A stretch of DNA of 64,000 nt from positions 20,679,579 to 20,743,578 of the forward strand of contig NC_090781.1 in NCBI RefSeq assembly GCF_040054535.1. Direction: 5' to 3'. Position numbers and translations under genes: made by a program. This DNA is from Antennarius striatus. Taxonomy: Eukaryota > Chordata > Actinopteri > Lophiiformes > Antennariidae. Under the pieces are notes generated by a model. The model worked only from the letters and a program-made list of their open reading frames with translations, did no database searches and was not told where the DNA came from. Shown here in pieces: positions 13,545 to 30,400 of the stretch; position 1 is the first letter of the stretch; each line of letters begins with the position of its first letter.

Positions 13545-13735
13545 AAACATCCATCCATCCATCTTCCACCACTTATCCGGAATCAGGTCGCGGGGGCAGC
13601 AGCTTCAACAGGAAGCCCCAAACTTCCCTTTCCCCACCTGCTCTGACCGGGGGATCCCAAGGCGTTCCCAGGCCTGTGTTGAGATATAATCCCTCTACCT
13701 GGTCCTGGGTCAGCCCCGAGGTCTCCTCCCAGCTA
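13545..13735 (-). mobile_element. LINE 3'-end fragment (Rex-type)
   Basis: Starts with (CATC)n at about 13548-13563, followed by 'cttatccggaatcaggtcgc' and a GC-rich stretch ending in 'gtctcctcccagc'. Read on the minus strand, it corresponds to the end of a LINE reading frame and a (GATG)n tail, a very common fish non-LTR retrotransposon 3' end. Only about 190 bp are present, so it is 5'-truncated. Rex1 versus Rex3 could not be decided from memory. Confidence 0.6.
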
Positions 13736-14332
13736 TTTAAAACAGTATTTAAAACAATTTAAGCAAAACAAGTGTGTCTCAAATGAAGACAATAGGACAT
13801 CCAATGATTATTTGTTCTTTAAAGGCCTCAAGCTGTTCTTGTTCTGCTGACACCTCAACAAACATCCTTGAATACTTAAACTAAATGACCGTTTTTGAAA
13901 GAAAATTATCTTAAACTGTGTATTCAAACGGCACCTGAGGTTTAGTAATAGGAGAAAATAATTACAATTTCTCCGACTTTGTGTACACCACTCATTCAAA
14001 GTACACTTAATATGTACACACACTGAATGTGAGCTCACTGTAGCAGTAGTGATGGTAAATACAGTGTATATTAATAATGCACTTAGACTCCACAAACTTA
14101 ACAGAAACACTGTAAAAGATTATTAAATATAAAATTACCAACTACATATGCATGGAGTGAATTGATTTTTGAGTTTCTGGACCCAGTTTAAGCACCGTGG
14201 TTTAATCCAATATGATGGCCCCCTCTGCAGTAAGTGAACATCTGGCAGGCTGCGTTACATTTCCTCTTAGTTCAGAAGACACCCTTAGCATAAGTAAAAG
14301 GAGGAAGTGAAAGAATTTCTCACTTCCAGCAA

Positions 14333-15211
14333 TCATTTTCTGCAGGCAGCTTCATGTGGTGCCTGAAGATCTGGTAGTACGGTGTAAAGTTTTTCACCAG
14401 GACACAAAGTATTTCCCAGATCTCTGTGCCCTAACAGGACAAACTCTGGGTGTAAAAACCCTTGAGAAACTCCAGACAGCAACAGTTCTTTAACTGCCGA
14501 TAATGACTCTGTGCTTGGCGTGTCAGCTGAAATGAAAACAGGACCATTATTAAGACAGGTTTGATGATATCGAGGTATCATTAAACAATCATGAATGCCT
14601 GTGGAAACCTCATCCTTTCATTTTTTTTGTTTTGTTTGCCAACATTGTTACCACAGCAATGCTGATGGAACTTACTGGTGAAATTCCCCATGAAGGCAAT
14701 CCCCAGTGAGTCATGATTGTTGCCTTTGGCATGTGCTCCAACCACACACCAGCCACGGCCCTCGTACACGGTACCGTCTGCTTCAACGAGAAAACTGGAA
14801 CACAAGAAAGAAATCAAGAAAGAAGAAACTCATTAGAAATAAAGGGTGATTCGGTTTGGTCATATTGTATATCTGATAAATAAGCAGAACTAAAATTTAA
14901 GCAGTAAAAGCAACAGATCTACTCACTTATAGCCAATGTCGTCGAAATGCCTGTCTGTCATGTGCATTTTTTGGATGCTGACAAGCTGCTCCTTACACTC
15001 TTTCAGTCCGGCGCATTGTTGGAAGGCGGTGTGGTGTATGACCACCCTCTGTGCCGACGCCTTCAAAACCTCCCTCTGCAGTGGGGCAGCCGCTCCCCAC
15101 TGGCTCCTGGAAACAATGTCCACTGAAAGGGAGACAAAATCAGATTCATGTCCAGAGTTGAGTCTCCCTTCATGTTCTCGAGTTGATTCCGTTCCTACCT
15201 TTATGGGTCAT
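14333..15211 (-). CDS. pglyrp5: Short peptidoglycan recognition protein (amidase type)
   Basis: Four coding exons on the minus strand (15199-15211, 14927-15122, 14676-14794, 14333-14526) join in frame to 173 aa, essentially one PGRP domain. The amidase zinc ligands are all present: His34 (I-H-H-T-A), His143 (G-H-R-D) and Cys151 (T-L-C-P-G). The catalytic Tyr69 (I-G-Y-N-F) is also there. It should therefore cut the N-acetylmuramoyl-L-alanine bond and not merely bind peptidoglycan. The start M-T-H-K-V-D-I-V-S-R was chosen because a gtagga donor (15198-15193) follows ATGACCCATAAAG and makes the frame continuous. The 13-nt first coding exon leaves no room for a signal peptide, so a cytosolic or leaderless product is implied unless another first exon exists. 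Fish pglyrp5 matches best by length; pglyrp1-type is the alternative. Confidence 0.92.
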
Positions 15212-16128
15212 GCTTCATGTGCTTTGGTCTTGATAACTGACTGGTAGTTGCGTTATGAAGGGCCCTGCTTCTGGAGGTGTGGTTGTGGGAAGTCCACCAT
15301 GTCTTTGTTCTTCCAAGAGCATGCGGGTTGTTCTCATAAGTGACTGATAAGGGTAGTAAATCAAGTCTACAGTTACCCAACAGGTTGTCTGGAATATACA
15401 TACTTGAAAAATCAGGAAGTTGAAGCAGTTGGCAACATTCCATAATGACAGAAAAACCTGCAGAACTTTCCTTCTCATTGATTATGACCACTTTAGCTAC
15501 ACCAGCAGAAGCTGTTTTAGCAGAGTCATCATAATCCTATTACAAAACGCAGAACGAGAAACTGGTATAGTGAGTTTTGAACAGTGAAACCATAAAATGG
15601 ACTTGGTGCTGGACGTCACACAATAAAAACATGTATGGAAACAAAGGTGTCTCCATTGTTACCTGCCTCATACTCACACATTAGATGATGTAACAGGTAA
15701 CCAAATGAAACAGGTAAAATGAGTCACTTGTTTCAATATTTGCATACTGTTGGAATTTTTAAAAAAGCTAAAGACTTAATCAAAAACATATACAGTTGAT
15801 GGTTGGAAATATAATAGAAAAATGGTGCTTATTGTAGCTTGACTTGTTAATAGACATGGGTGTGTCTGGTAAAAAGAATGCTTAAATAATCAGACATTTG
15901 AAACATTATTTTATTCTAATGAATCAAAATTACAAACAATTTAAAAAACCATTCATACAATATATACACAACATGGTGTCTGACAAAGAAACAGGTCATT
16001 TCAGTCAGCAAACATCACAATAACTACACTTTAAAAAAACAAAAACTGCACAGCGAGAACAAGACAAAAGTCTCTTTGAGCTGCAAACAGGACTTTCTTT
16101 TTTTAGGCGTCCACAGAGTCGCTGTCCA

Positions 16129-19330
<3,202 letters not shown>

Positions 19331-19415
19331 TTGAAAAACTATTCGTTGAATCTAAACCTTGAGAGATACTGAATACGATGTTACTTTGACCGCTTCTTCT
19401 TGAGAGAAGACCATA

Positions 19416-19427
19416 CGCGCATGCGCA
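19416..19427 (-). promoter_or_regulatory. NRF1-type site in polr2i promoter
   Basis: CGCGCATGCGCA is a perfect match to the NRF1 palindromic consensus. It lies 86 bp upstream of the polr2i initiation codon, where NRF1 sites are often found in housekeeping promoters. The match is seen directly; function is inferred. Confidence 0.6.
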
Positions 19428-19930
19428 TTTTTGATATGGCCAACGCAATGGTTTCTGGGACGGCGCCTCCCAGCTGTGGGAAGGCAGAAACGACACCACA
19501 CAGTCTTACTGTACAATATTTTATTTGGATTATTACGATATTTACGTCAAAGACGAAAAAATCAACACAACATAATGCAAATTGCAACAAAATTCACTTT
19601 GAATCACGTTATGCAAAGAAAACAACAGAGTAAAGTTGGACTAGTGAAAAAAAGAAATGCCCTAGAAGATATTTTCAACAATGTTGAGGTTTTATGACAT
19701 CAGATGAATTCTCAGTGGAATGCTGCTCCCAAGATTAGTATATTCTAATTTATAATATATCAAAATGAACTAGAATGTCACTTGTATATTTAGATGAAGA
19801 TATTGCATATTTGGTTCAATATTTTCCAAACTAATAAAATAGTTTTTTTTGGTCAATCTTGTCTTGAAAATGTGACATGTGCTACTCTTTCATACTTCTA
19901 TGGAATATGCTCATTTTGACATCAATCTCA

Positions 19931-21029
19931 TCATCCCAAACGAACACCTGCAAAGACAGTGTCGTTATCATCGGTTGCAAAGATATCGTTTTTACCCTCC
20001 CCAAAGATATTGACCCACACTTCATCTTTTTTAGACAGTTTGACCACACTACTGACACTGGCCACCTGGCTACATTTATCTGGCAGAGAGGTGTGATATA
20101 GAGAGACTACTTTCTCTCTATTTTTGTATATAGCACAATGTCCACATCCATACACCGACATATGCACGATGAAGTGATAGAAGCCATCCACGGGGCAGGA
20201 GAAGGTGCCTGTGTCCCGATCATAGCCTCCTCCCTCGTTGAGCAGCACAGTGCCAAACTTCAGAGCTCCGCTGTGGGTTGGATAGCTGTCATCTTTGTTC
20301 AATGTGGCTGTGAAGGCTACAGTGCCTAGAATGGGTAACAGCATGATAATTTGAGCAAAAGTTTTACATCGTGTAAAACTGCACTTAATCTTTTCTCACA
20401 AATAACAAGACAAGTTCACTCAACACTGAATCAGTGTTTTATGAGTTAAAAACTCAAAGTAGCTTCAATTTCATTTTTAGACAGAGGGGAGGAAGGTGTG
20501 AACGGAACCTCACAAATATTTTGACAATTTTCAGGCTATGTATACAGTAACCCTCTTCAGTGTGAGTCTATGAAATACCATCATGCATGAATGACATAAC
20601 AATGTTTAAAATCTGTTTGCTTGTTACCTGATGAAGACATGTCTCCACGCCTTGCTTCATCGGTCATTATGAAAACACAACACAAAGTCAGTAGTTTAAA
20701 TGTGAACATGTGGGAGAAAAGAGAGTAAACTTTATACAAGATTTCATGACATGTGACAGATAGATCACAGCGTAGAAAAATACCGAAAGTGTTGAGAAAT
20801 TTTCTCACTATTACAGTTATGTTGCATGTTTATAGTGTAGTCAGTGGAAAAGAAGTGCAATTCAGTTCTTTCTTATTTGTGAATTGTAGCACAAATTAAA
20901 CAACTATAACTTGTAAGAGAAGAGTTGTTGCGGTCTTACCTGTTGCCGTCTTGCAGGAGAATTCTGCAAATGCTCCCAAGACAAGCTCAGACACAGGCAG
21001 AAGTTGTTCATCCGGTTTGCAGGAGCAAC
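19931..21029 (-). CDS. C1q-domain protein A (first of three tandem copies, partial N-terminus)
   Basis: The C1q globular domain is in exon 19931-20325: V-A-F-T-A-T-L start, the G-G-G-Y-D-R-D-T-G-T-F-S-C-P-V-D-G-F-Y-H-F core, and the terminal N-D-T-V-F-A-G. Two upstream exons fit in frame, all with phase-1 introns: 20628-20654 (27 nt) and 20940-21029 (90 nt, reading C-S-C-K-P-D-E-Q-L-L…A-F-A-E-F). The C-K-P-D…A-E pattern resembles the segment before the C1q domain in secreted fish C1q-like proteins. A signal-peptide exon further upstream was not found. Alternatively Met at 20665-20667 could start a 144-aa leaderless form. An R-G-D tripeptide falls in the 27-nt exon. No collagen repeat is seen. 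The protein is probably a trimer-forming lectin-like or complement-like factor; ligand unknown. Confidence 0.8.
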
Positions 21030-21958
21030 CTGTTGATTACACGGGAAGGCTCGAAGATTATACCTTAGAAAAAAAATCCCCCCCAAAAAACAACAAGGAC
21101 AAAATTTTTTGATTTAAACTAAGGGTTTTTCTTGCTACATCAAAGTTGAGAGGTGCAGACTGGTTTGAGTCAAACCTTATCGGACACCTCAGTGATTCAT
21201 GCAATAACAGCAATATGGTAGAGAAATATAAAGTTGACGATGGTAATGATAGAGTGTTTTTGTTTTACATGGACTGAAACAATTCAGCCCCAACCCTGAC
21301 TTCAGATATGGTGACCTGAAATTAAACCACATAACTTCAATTCTTTAAATTCCATCAATCAGCTGCTTTTAGAGGAGGGGATGTGAGATAATTGCAAGGT
21401 AGTCATCAGTACTGCCTTAAACTTCCTGAACAACACTTCTTCTTGCGTACTGAAAGGGAGTTTAGAGGAGACCTCAAATTGTTGGTGGCTAAACACCTCA
21501 GTAGAGACAAAGATGGGTTATATATTGATTGCATACTCACAAATAAGACATCTTAACCCTGTGATGATGACTCATGAGTTCTGACAGACTTTTCTATTAT
21601 TAGAAATATATTTTTGATTTGTCAACGATGAACAAGTATTAGACTACGATCACAGTTTGTTGTTTTAATCTGGGATCAATTTTAAAATTAAGACTACGGT
21701 TTTTTGTAGGCGTCATTTAGTATAGGGATTATTTTGCATACCATTCCACTGTGAAAACGACATCTGAAGTATTTTTTCAAAAGCAGTGCACATAAGCACC
21801 AGCTCTTCTGTTTTCTGTTACAGTGATAAAGACAGAGAAACATCATTTCATTTAGATAATTTATTCATAACAAGCAGCACTTGCAATTTGAAATGAGAAT
21901 ATCATCACACATTAAGGTAGTTATTAAGATCCTGTATGAGAAAGACAAAACATTATCA

Positions 21959-22638
21959 TCACATCACATAAAACCCAGTGAAGCTGGTCTCATTATCCTC
22001 GGTGGCGAAGATATCCAGTTGCCCCTGACCGTTCAAATTGACCCAGACGTCATCTTTTTCATACAGTTTGACCAGGCCGCTCATGCTGGCCACTTGACTG
22101 CTGTTGTAGCTGAGCTGATCTGGATGGTTGACGTGAGACATCGACACAACTTTCTCTCCATTCTTGAATATAGCACACTGTCCTTTTCCATACACTGTCA
22201 TGTGCACAATGAAGTTATAGAAGCCCCTCACAGGACAGGTGAAGATGCCCGTGTCAGGGTTGTAGCCTCCCCCCTCATTGATCACCACATCGGCAAACTT
22301 CAGGACTCCAGAGCTTTTTGGGTAGCTGTCGTCGATTTTCATCTTAGCCGTGAAGGCGACACGAGGGCCTGAAGTGGACAGAGTCAGTGTTGGTGATTAA
22401 ATACTATGCACAGCTGTACACATTTTGACACGTTGCTGGTGAAGACAATACAGAGAAGGGCTGCAGAATATTTTACAGGCTTATTTGGAACTAAAATTAC
22501 AGTACATGTGCAACAAAGCAACAAGGCTGCAAACATGATGCATGTACACTTTTAAGCATTTATAAAAGTATTTACCCTGTCTACAGCCTTCATCATTTGC
22601 CATGGATGAAGATGAGGATGACCTGATGAGGTGTTTTT
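21959..22638 (-). CDS. C1q-domain protein B (second tandem copy)
   Basis: The C1q domain exon is 21959-22368 (V-A-F-T-A-K-M … G-F-Y-N-F-I-V-H-M … T-S-F-T-G-F-Y-V-M). An in-frame upstream exon at 22576-22638 has a Ser run followed by M-A-N-D-E-G-C-R-Q. Starting at that Met (22601-22603) gives 145 aa without signal peptide. Another exon ending at 22789 is clearly related to the 90-nt exon of copy A: both contain TGCAAAC and end GCAACAG before the donor. However, the frame carrying C-K-L-E-K-Q does not join cleanly, because an A8 run separates it from the frame that would. The exon may be 5' UTR, decayed, or misread at the homopolymer. The domain differs from copy A by an insertion around S-Y-N-S-S. 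A polyadenylation signal AATAAA lies at 21860-21865, about 95 nt past the stop. Confidence 0.82.
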
Positions 22639-23820
22639 CTGTTTAGAGATAATGAAAAGGGGGGAAAAAAAGTCATTTATTGCATCATTTAGACTCTTTA
22701 AAGCATTCCTAGATCTAAACGGTAAGGTTTTGCTACAAATTCTTAAACAGATAAAACAAATACACATATCCGACAGAGAGATCCGTACCTGTTGCTGTGT
22801 TGTAGACGAGTGCTGGGATTTTTTTTCAGCAGCTGAAAAACAGACCAACGCCAGAGAGGTTGTTTTTCCAGTTTGCAGAGAGTGACGGGCTGACGCAACA
22901 TGTTAGGAGACCATGCAAAGATTAGAATTCTTAAATTAAACAACAGCCAGAATTCATTTTTTCCATATGATTTGGTGCAGTAAAATTTTTCTGTGGAGCA
23001 ATTTTGACATTGATGAAGAAAGAAAGTGATGTTGGCATAACATTCCACAGAATGTAATCTGAGATGCGACACGACAAAATCAAAATGGTGCCGCAAACAA
23101 AATAAACACAGAAGCTACATATGAGATAAATTCCATTGAGAGCTAAAGGTTTCGAGTTAATCTGGTAGAGTAACTAGCTAATAGTGAAAGAGACGTGATA
23201 CATGACAGGGTTTCTTCAGAATTCTTTTCATTGTATTTTACAGATTCTCCAAATGTCTGTGATGTCAGTAATGACAGTTGCGTGCATGTACTAATTACAA
23301 ACGTGGGTGTTTGTTATGGCGGAATTCACAGGTCTGAGTTTTTCATCTCGGCCTGCAGATGTGGCAACGTCGATCCTTATTGTTCAACACTCTTTAAATA
23401 ACGTGCATTTTTGATTGGTTTCAGAAAACTCAAATTGAATGACATATTTTCCATGAGTCACATTGTGGCCCTTCAGCTTCAAAACAGCTTTGAGATTTTC
23501 AAACAGGTAGATTCAGGTGCAATATGCAAATGCATCCAACAACTTCAATGGAAGCTCTTGTCTCGTCAGCAGCATGTAAGACATGTACTTGTAAAAGTGT
23601 TCCTGTCAAGTGTTGTACAGTCGGAAACAAATAAATTCATAAGATTGCTGCCTGCATGCTTTAGAAAAAGAAAAGAGACAGAAAGTATTGTATCATAAAA
23701 TCAATTTATTATATGCACAGTCACAGAACATCACTCAAAATAATGAAACACTTTTCATAAATCTTTCTGAGTCATCCGTGTCACTTATTGTGATGAGTAA
23801 ATTTATTTTACGGACCTCCA

Positions 23821-24874
23821 TTACCCTAAATAAAATCCAACAAAAACAGTGTCATTGTTTTCTGTTGCGATGATCTCATGCCGACCGTGACCCCATAAAT
23901 TAAGCCACACCATGTCTCCTTTTGACAGCCGCACCGTGGTGCTGATGCTGGCCACTTGGCAGCATTTATCAGGGAGACTAGTGTGATACACCGAAGCCAG
24001 ACTCTCTCCATCCTTAAATATGGCACACTGAGCTCGTCCCAGTACTGACATGTGCACGAGGAAGTGATACAGGCCCTCCAACGGGCAGGTGAAGATCCCC
24101 GTATTGGGATTGTAGCCGTTTCCCTCATTGACCAGCACATCCACGAGCTTCAGGACACCAGAGTGGTAGGGGGTGCTGTCGGCAATGTTCAGTTTGGTGG
24201 TGAAGGCGACTACTTTTCCTACAAAGATGACAGATTAGTCAATAGACTGCATAGATCTGCTGTGCCCGGGAATTATTCTCACCAGATGAACTCACTTGGT
24301 GGGATTTCAGGAACGACATTCTTGTCCGTCTCTGGTCCCTCTGGTGTAGGTTTACCTAAAACAGAGACATAATCGTTGTTTGGACACTCATTTTGGGTCA
24401 GCGGAGTTCGGATAGTGATGATAATCATAATCCCAGCAGCTTTCTTGGATTTGCAGATGCAGGATTGAGGTTATTTGGTGGCTGTAAATCTGCAACGTGT
24501 TCATTCCATCAATTTTTAATTCCCTTGTTTTTCCTCTCTTTAGGATTGCTTTGTTTATAAAAATTATTTCCATGATCATGTTTTATATTTGTACTTATGT
24601 ATTTAGGTTATAACAGGCAACATAATTTTATTAAGGTATTACAGAGTACGTATTTTACTCTGGATGTCATGAATACTCTAATCACTCCAACATTTATCAT
24701 TATGTTATTTTTAACTACCATTTGCAAACATGTTAAAATTAGAATAAAGATGTGTTTGATTTTTGCACGTAAAAATAAATATAAAGTTCTTACCCCCCCC
24801 ACGGCCTCCACCAGACCTCTCACGGCAGCAGAGAGATCCCATGACTGTTTATTCAGAGACGGCCTGAGGAGGTT
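23821..24874 (-). CDS. C1q-domain protein C (third tandem copy)
   Basis: The C1q domain exon is 23821-24218 (V-V-A-F-T-T-K-L … G-L-Y-H-F-L-V-H-M … V-F-V-G-F-Y-L-G). An exon at 24296-24355 (60 nt, K-P-T-P-E-G-P-E-T-D-K) joins in frame. The next exon, 24794-24874, can be read two ways. As it stands, an ATG at 24840-24842 gives M-G-S-L-C-C-R-E-R-S followed by Gly-rich sequence, and 168 aa in total. In another frame it reads S-W-D-L-S-A-A-V-R-G-L-V-E-A-V, a likely helix, but joins only if the C8 run at 24793-24800 were one base longer. A further related exon lies at about 25254-25340. The gene shares exon order and phase-1 introns with copies A and B. A polyadenylation signal is at 23704-23709. 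Confidence 0.8.
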
Positions 24875-24928
24875 CTGTCAAAAAGACATAACAGATGAAA
24901 TATCAACTATAACCTCTCTAACTATAAC

Positions 24929-24954
24929 ACACACACACACACACACGCACAAGC

Positions 24955-25038
<84 letters not shown>
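24929..25038. repeat. (CA)n microsatellite
   Basis: Imperfect then perfect (CA)n of about 110 bp, in an intron or 5' region of C1q copy C. Long Cys-Val or His-Thr reading frames over it are artefacts. Confidence 0.95.
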
Positions 25039-25041
<3 letters not shown>

Positions 25042-25344
25042 AACATAAAACGTGCATGCAAATACTCAGACTTGTATTTTTAGTTACCAGGTGTGTGAGA
25101 CGTTCCACAGGAAAGTATTAAAGAGATTTACAGCAATGTTGTGAAAAATAAATGGACCTGGACTCATGCTGAGCCTTTACTTTGACAAAAACAATGACTT
25201 TGAGAGAGCTCGCTTTACACAAACACACACAGAATGAGTGAGGAGATCCTTACCTGCTCCTCCCGTGGACAGTTGTGGTTTCTGTGCAGCTCTGACAGAC
25301 AAGTTGAGGCACTGATGTGCGGTTTTTCTGGTTTGCAGAATGTT

Positions 25345-26645
<1,301 letters not shown>

Positions 26646-26989
26646 ACCAGGCACAGAGACAGAGACAGAGAGGCATGGTCCACAAATCGGAAAATGGCAA
26701 AGTAGATTAGCATGTGCAGAACTGCACCTTGTCCACCTTGTGTGTAGTGAAGCTTCTCCTGAGTGAATTTGAAGTTCAGTGATTGGGGACCTGTGCCATC
26801 TATGTGCCCATATATGTTTGTACAGATGCACCAGCGACCAAGTGTGCCAACTCATCAGAGTGGACTATGAAGCCTGGCTGACGTCACCCATCCAGCCTCT
26901 GTAATCGAAAGAGACGCTAATCCTGCTCCTCTCCAAAGCCTGGCGGTGGGGTGGGGTCACATGGGGAGGGATATTGAGAGAGACGTGAG

Positions 26990-27334
26990 GAAAGAAGTTG
27001 GTTACGGGACTCAGAAGAGTGCATGTAAGCTTTGTGCCAGCACAGAGAGTCCACATTGAGCCAGGGCTATCTGACAAAGACCACCAGGAACACCTCCATT
27101 TTCTGAATCTGTGAAACTCCTGGGACACCTGAGAGTTTGGGAAACCCTTGTAGTTCTCCACCCAGGCTTCGCCCTGGAGGCCAAAAGCCTTGTTGGGAGC
27201 TCTGCGGAGGAGGAACGTTGCTCACCTCCTCCTGCATCCCTCCTCCTCTCACCTGCACTCGACCAAGAGCCGGGCTTCACCACCCTGAAGCCGTGCCAAG
27301 ATGGAGAAGACAGTTGCCTGACTGCTAATGAAGG
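26990..27334 (+). other. Probable 5' UTR exon of lbh-like gene
   Basis: A GC-richer island ending in 'aatgaagg' before a strong donor gtaaga (27335-27340). It lies upstream of the lbh-like coding exons on the same strand. It has short upstream reading frames (for example ATGGAGAAGACAGTTGCCTGA at 27301) and none joins in frame to the LBH coding exon. I therefore call it a non-coding first exon; the start boundary is a guess. Confidence 0.4.
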
Positions 27335-27357
27335 GTAAGAGCCTGCTGAAGTGTGTG

Positions 27358-27413
<56 letters not shown>
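27358..27413. repeat. (TG)n microsatellite
   Basis: (GT)n of about 56 bp just inside the proposed first intron of the lbh-like gene. Confidence 0.95.
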
Positions 27414-27414
<1 letters not shown>

Positions 27415-27418
<4 letters not shown>

Positions 27419-30400
27419 CTATTTAAGATATATTATCATTCACCTATAAAAGTCTGAGGGTTTTCCCCTGGCTGGTTTCCAGCCCATGTGTCTATGTACT
27501 GAGAGCAAAAGGTCGATCTTGATGATATTAAAGGATGTACCAAAAAAGAATTTTACATTAATTTCCATTGAACACTTTTGCTTGCATCTTTTAAAAAAAT
27601 CATATCTCAGGACCAGCAGTGGTTGAAGAACAGTTTTAATAGTTGTAAAATCAATTTTTTTCCTCAGAATTTTCATTTTTCACTTTTATATTGGTTTGAA
27701 AAATTGAAATATGTATAATATATATGTATAATATAGATAAAATAAAGACTCCTTTTCTGTTCTTATGTAACTTGATGGATCACAGAAGATAATACAGCTG
27801 TAGTGACATTTTTTTGCAGCTCCTGCTCGCCATGAGTGCAACGTTTGAATTAAAATAATTTTAGGAGGTGATGAGTTGAAATATTTGTCTGCCCTGTAAA
27901 ATGGAGAGATCAGCAGCCTGTAAAAAAAGATAATCTTTTATCATGGTCAAATATATAAAGAAACTCTGCTGATACACAGAAACCTAAAATAACTGTTATA
28001 AAACAGGAAGCTGTACTATAAGGGGATCTCAAAATTTCTTCAGCTTTTTGTAGATTGAATAAGAACAGCATGTTGCAAGAAACCAGAAATGTTTTTAATG
28101 AACAACACATTTGCTTTTAACTGGAATTAAATAATCAATGCATTTCTTCAGGGAATTAAACATAATCTGGTTTGCAGAAAAAACATCTTCTTTTTGGCCC
28201 TGCTACAGCTTCTTCTTCCTGTTGACAGGTTAGGTATGTACTCAGATGAATGTTGATACACCTACAGCTAGATACGTATCTCAGGCACATGCATGCAATT
28301 CTACACATTTTCTGAAAGAGGAATTCCTTCTTGTAATTTATGACTGCAGGGCGTTTAGGTTGATTTGAAAGAAGGCTTGATTAAATCAAATGGACCTTCT
28401 GACCCTTGGCGGGCCTTCAACTATTTTAGTAATATAATATATCTTTATTCTTGAGTGTCAAAGGCTTTTTAACACAGTTTATTCCATCCATTGAAGAGTA
28501 ACTGTGCAAATAAATGGATGATTGTTGACTGAGCTGAAAGATGCAGGTGTTCGTAGAGATATGACAGGGATTACATCGAGGTTAAGCCTCTTCATCATAA
28601 TATCTGCTGAAAGTTTCCATTCCAGGTGGCAAACAAACAGCTTAGCAGGACACAGTTGTCAGTGGCGTAATATCACAAACTGAATGGTGGGGTTGTGCAT
28701 ATTTACAAGTGGGTCAAAAATGATAGAAACCTCCCAACCCTGATCCTATTTAGAGGAGAACAGGCTGTCCTCATTTTGATGGCTGTGCAAACTGGCTTGG
28801 CATTCCTTCATTTGTCTTATTACACAATGAACAGTTGGACATCCAACGGTGTCATTTTGGGTGAGACAAAGTTAAAGAGGTCAAGAAGAAAGAGGGAGGA
28901 AGATGCACACACTGGCAGAATTTTGAAATGTTTTTGAGAAATATCTGCCACTTAAAAGACACCAAAAAAATCAAGGTAGAAACTTTCTATACTGTATAAT
29001 GTTCAACATTTAATTAAAAAATGGGCCCATTTTTTACTATTTTGATCTTTTATGCATAAATTACATGAAGGATTTTGATGAATCCTGACTGAAGCGTTGA
29101 ACATGTTGCTGAGAAGAAGCCCTTATATTCTGGAGTAGATTCTGAAAATAGTATTTCCACTTCTTTGCACAATGCAAGAAGTATTATTTGGCCTGTTTGA
29201 CGAAACCATTACTGTGAGTTTAAAACTGGGGGGAAGAGATGGAACTGTTCCAAAGAAGGAACCAGTGTCTTAGAGTAAGATCTGACAGCCTGTAGGGATG
29301 CTAATGTTATCATACTGCATGCATGCATGTTCACAATGACAATGCAGAGTAAATTGCACCTTGCTCACCGTCCAATGCACGTAAATATTCATTTCCTCAA
29401 GTATTTCACAAGCACTTGTGTCACTGATGTGAGGAAATATCTGAAGTCGTCAGAGCAGGGTCTAAAAAGAGAAGAGCTGGCAGATTAGATTTGTCATTCA
29501 GCTGAAATTTCATTAAAACGTAAGCGAGATTTAACAGCTTGTCTCATTACACCAGGCCACAGACTGACAACAAACCATGATTGGTACTTATGGAGAGAGG
29601 ATGAGACCCAGTGAGGAAAGGAGAGAAGGGGGCAGAGGAGAGGAATGAAAGAGGATTCGGGCAGATCCTCCGTCCTTCTTAATCCCTCGTGCAGCTTTTC
29701 TGGAGACCATGAACAGACTGACGGATGTGAACACAGGTCCATGCATGGAAATATTTTACTGATATTAGACCCAACCTGTTCTCTGATAAACTTCACCTGG
29801 TCAGGATTTTGATAGGTTTCACTCTAAATAGCACACATTGGGGATGGTCTCAAAAGTTTCCTCTTCTTCAGCTTGCAGCTGACCCAGACCAAATCCACAC
29901 TTAAACTTCATCAGGAAATACAATTTTAGCGTCATTGGGCGTAATCCATTTCTGATATCAATCTCTATCGTCACTAATCTGAATGTGCTTCGCTGTGCAT
30001 ATTGGAGAATCACACACTGGCACACAAGTCATAAAAATCCAACCAGCTTCGGCAAATCAGATGTAGGACAGGAAATCTCTGACATATCAGGAGAGATGTC
30101 GGATATTTGTGTAATTCAGCTAACGCTGGGACACGAGGGGGCAGCGATGGCATTTCATGGAAAACCGGATGAAGCGATTTCACCGGATGTCAAAATGTGG
30201 ATAGGTGGTGAGTTGTGGCAAACAGGCAAACATGCCACAGTAAATAGGCCATGTTAACAGGCCTGCTGGCTTCATTCATCTGACATCCAAATCCATTTTT
30301 GGGTAGATACTTAAATGACGATGATGATGAGAGAAGTTATTTGCTTAATGTATTAAAGCCAAGCTACTTATTTTTCTTCTTGTTCCTTCATAACACATTT

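Noticed and set aside
20904-21086. An ATG-started frame (M-N-N-F-C-L-C-L-S-L) as a signal peptide for C1q copy A
   Set aside because: It looks signal-like but does not join in frame with the downstream exons. The phase-1 frame with C-K-P-D does.
26990-27334. A separate plus-strand protein gene (75-aa frame)
   Set aside because: No similarity to known proteins, and it fits better as the non-coding first exon of the lbh-like gene, ending at a strong donor.
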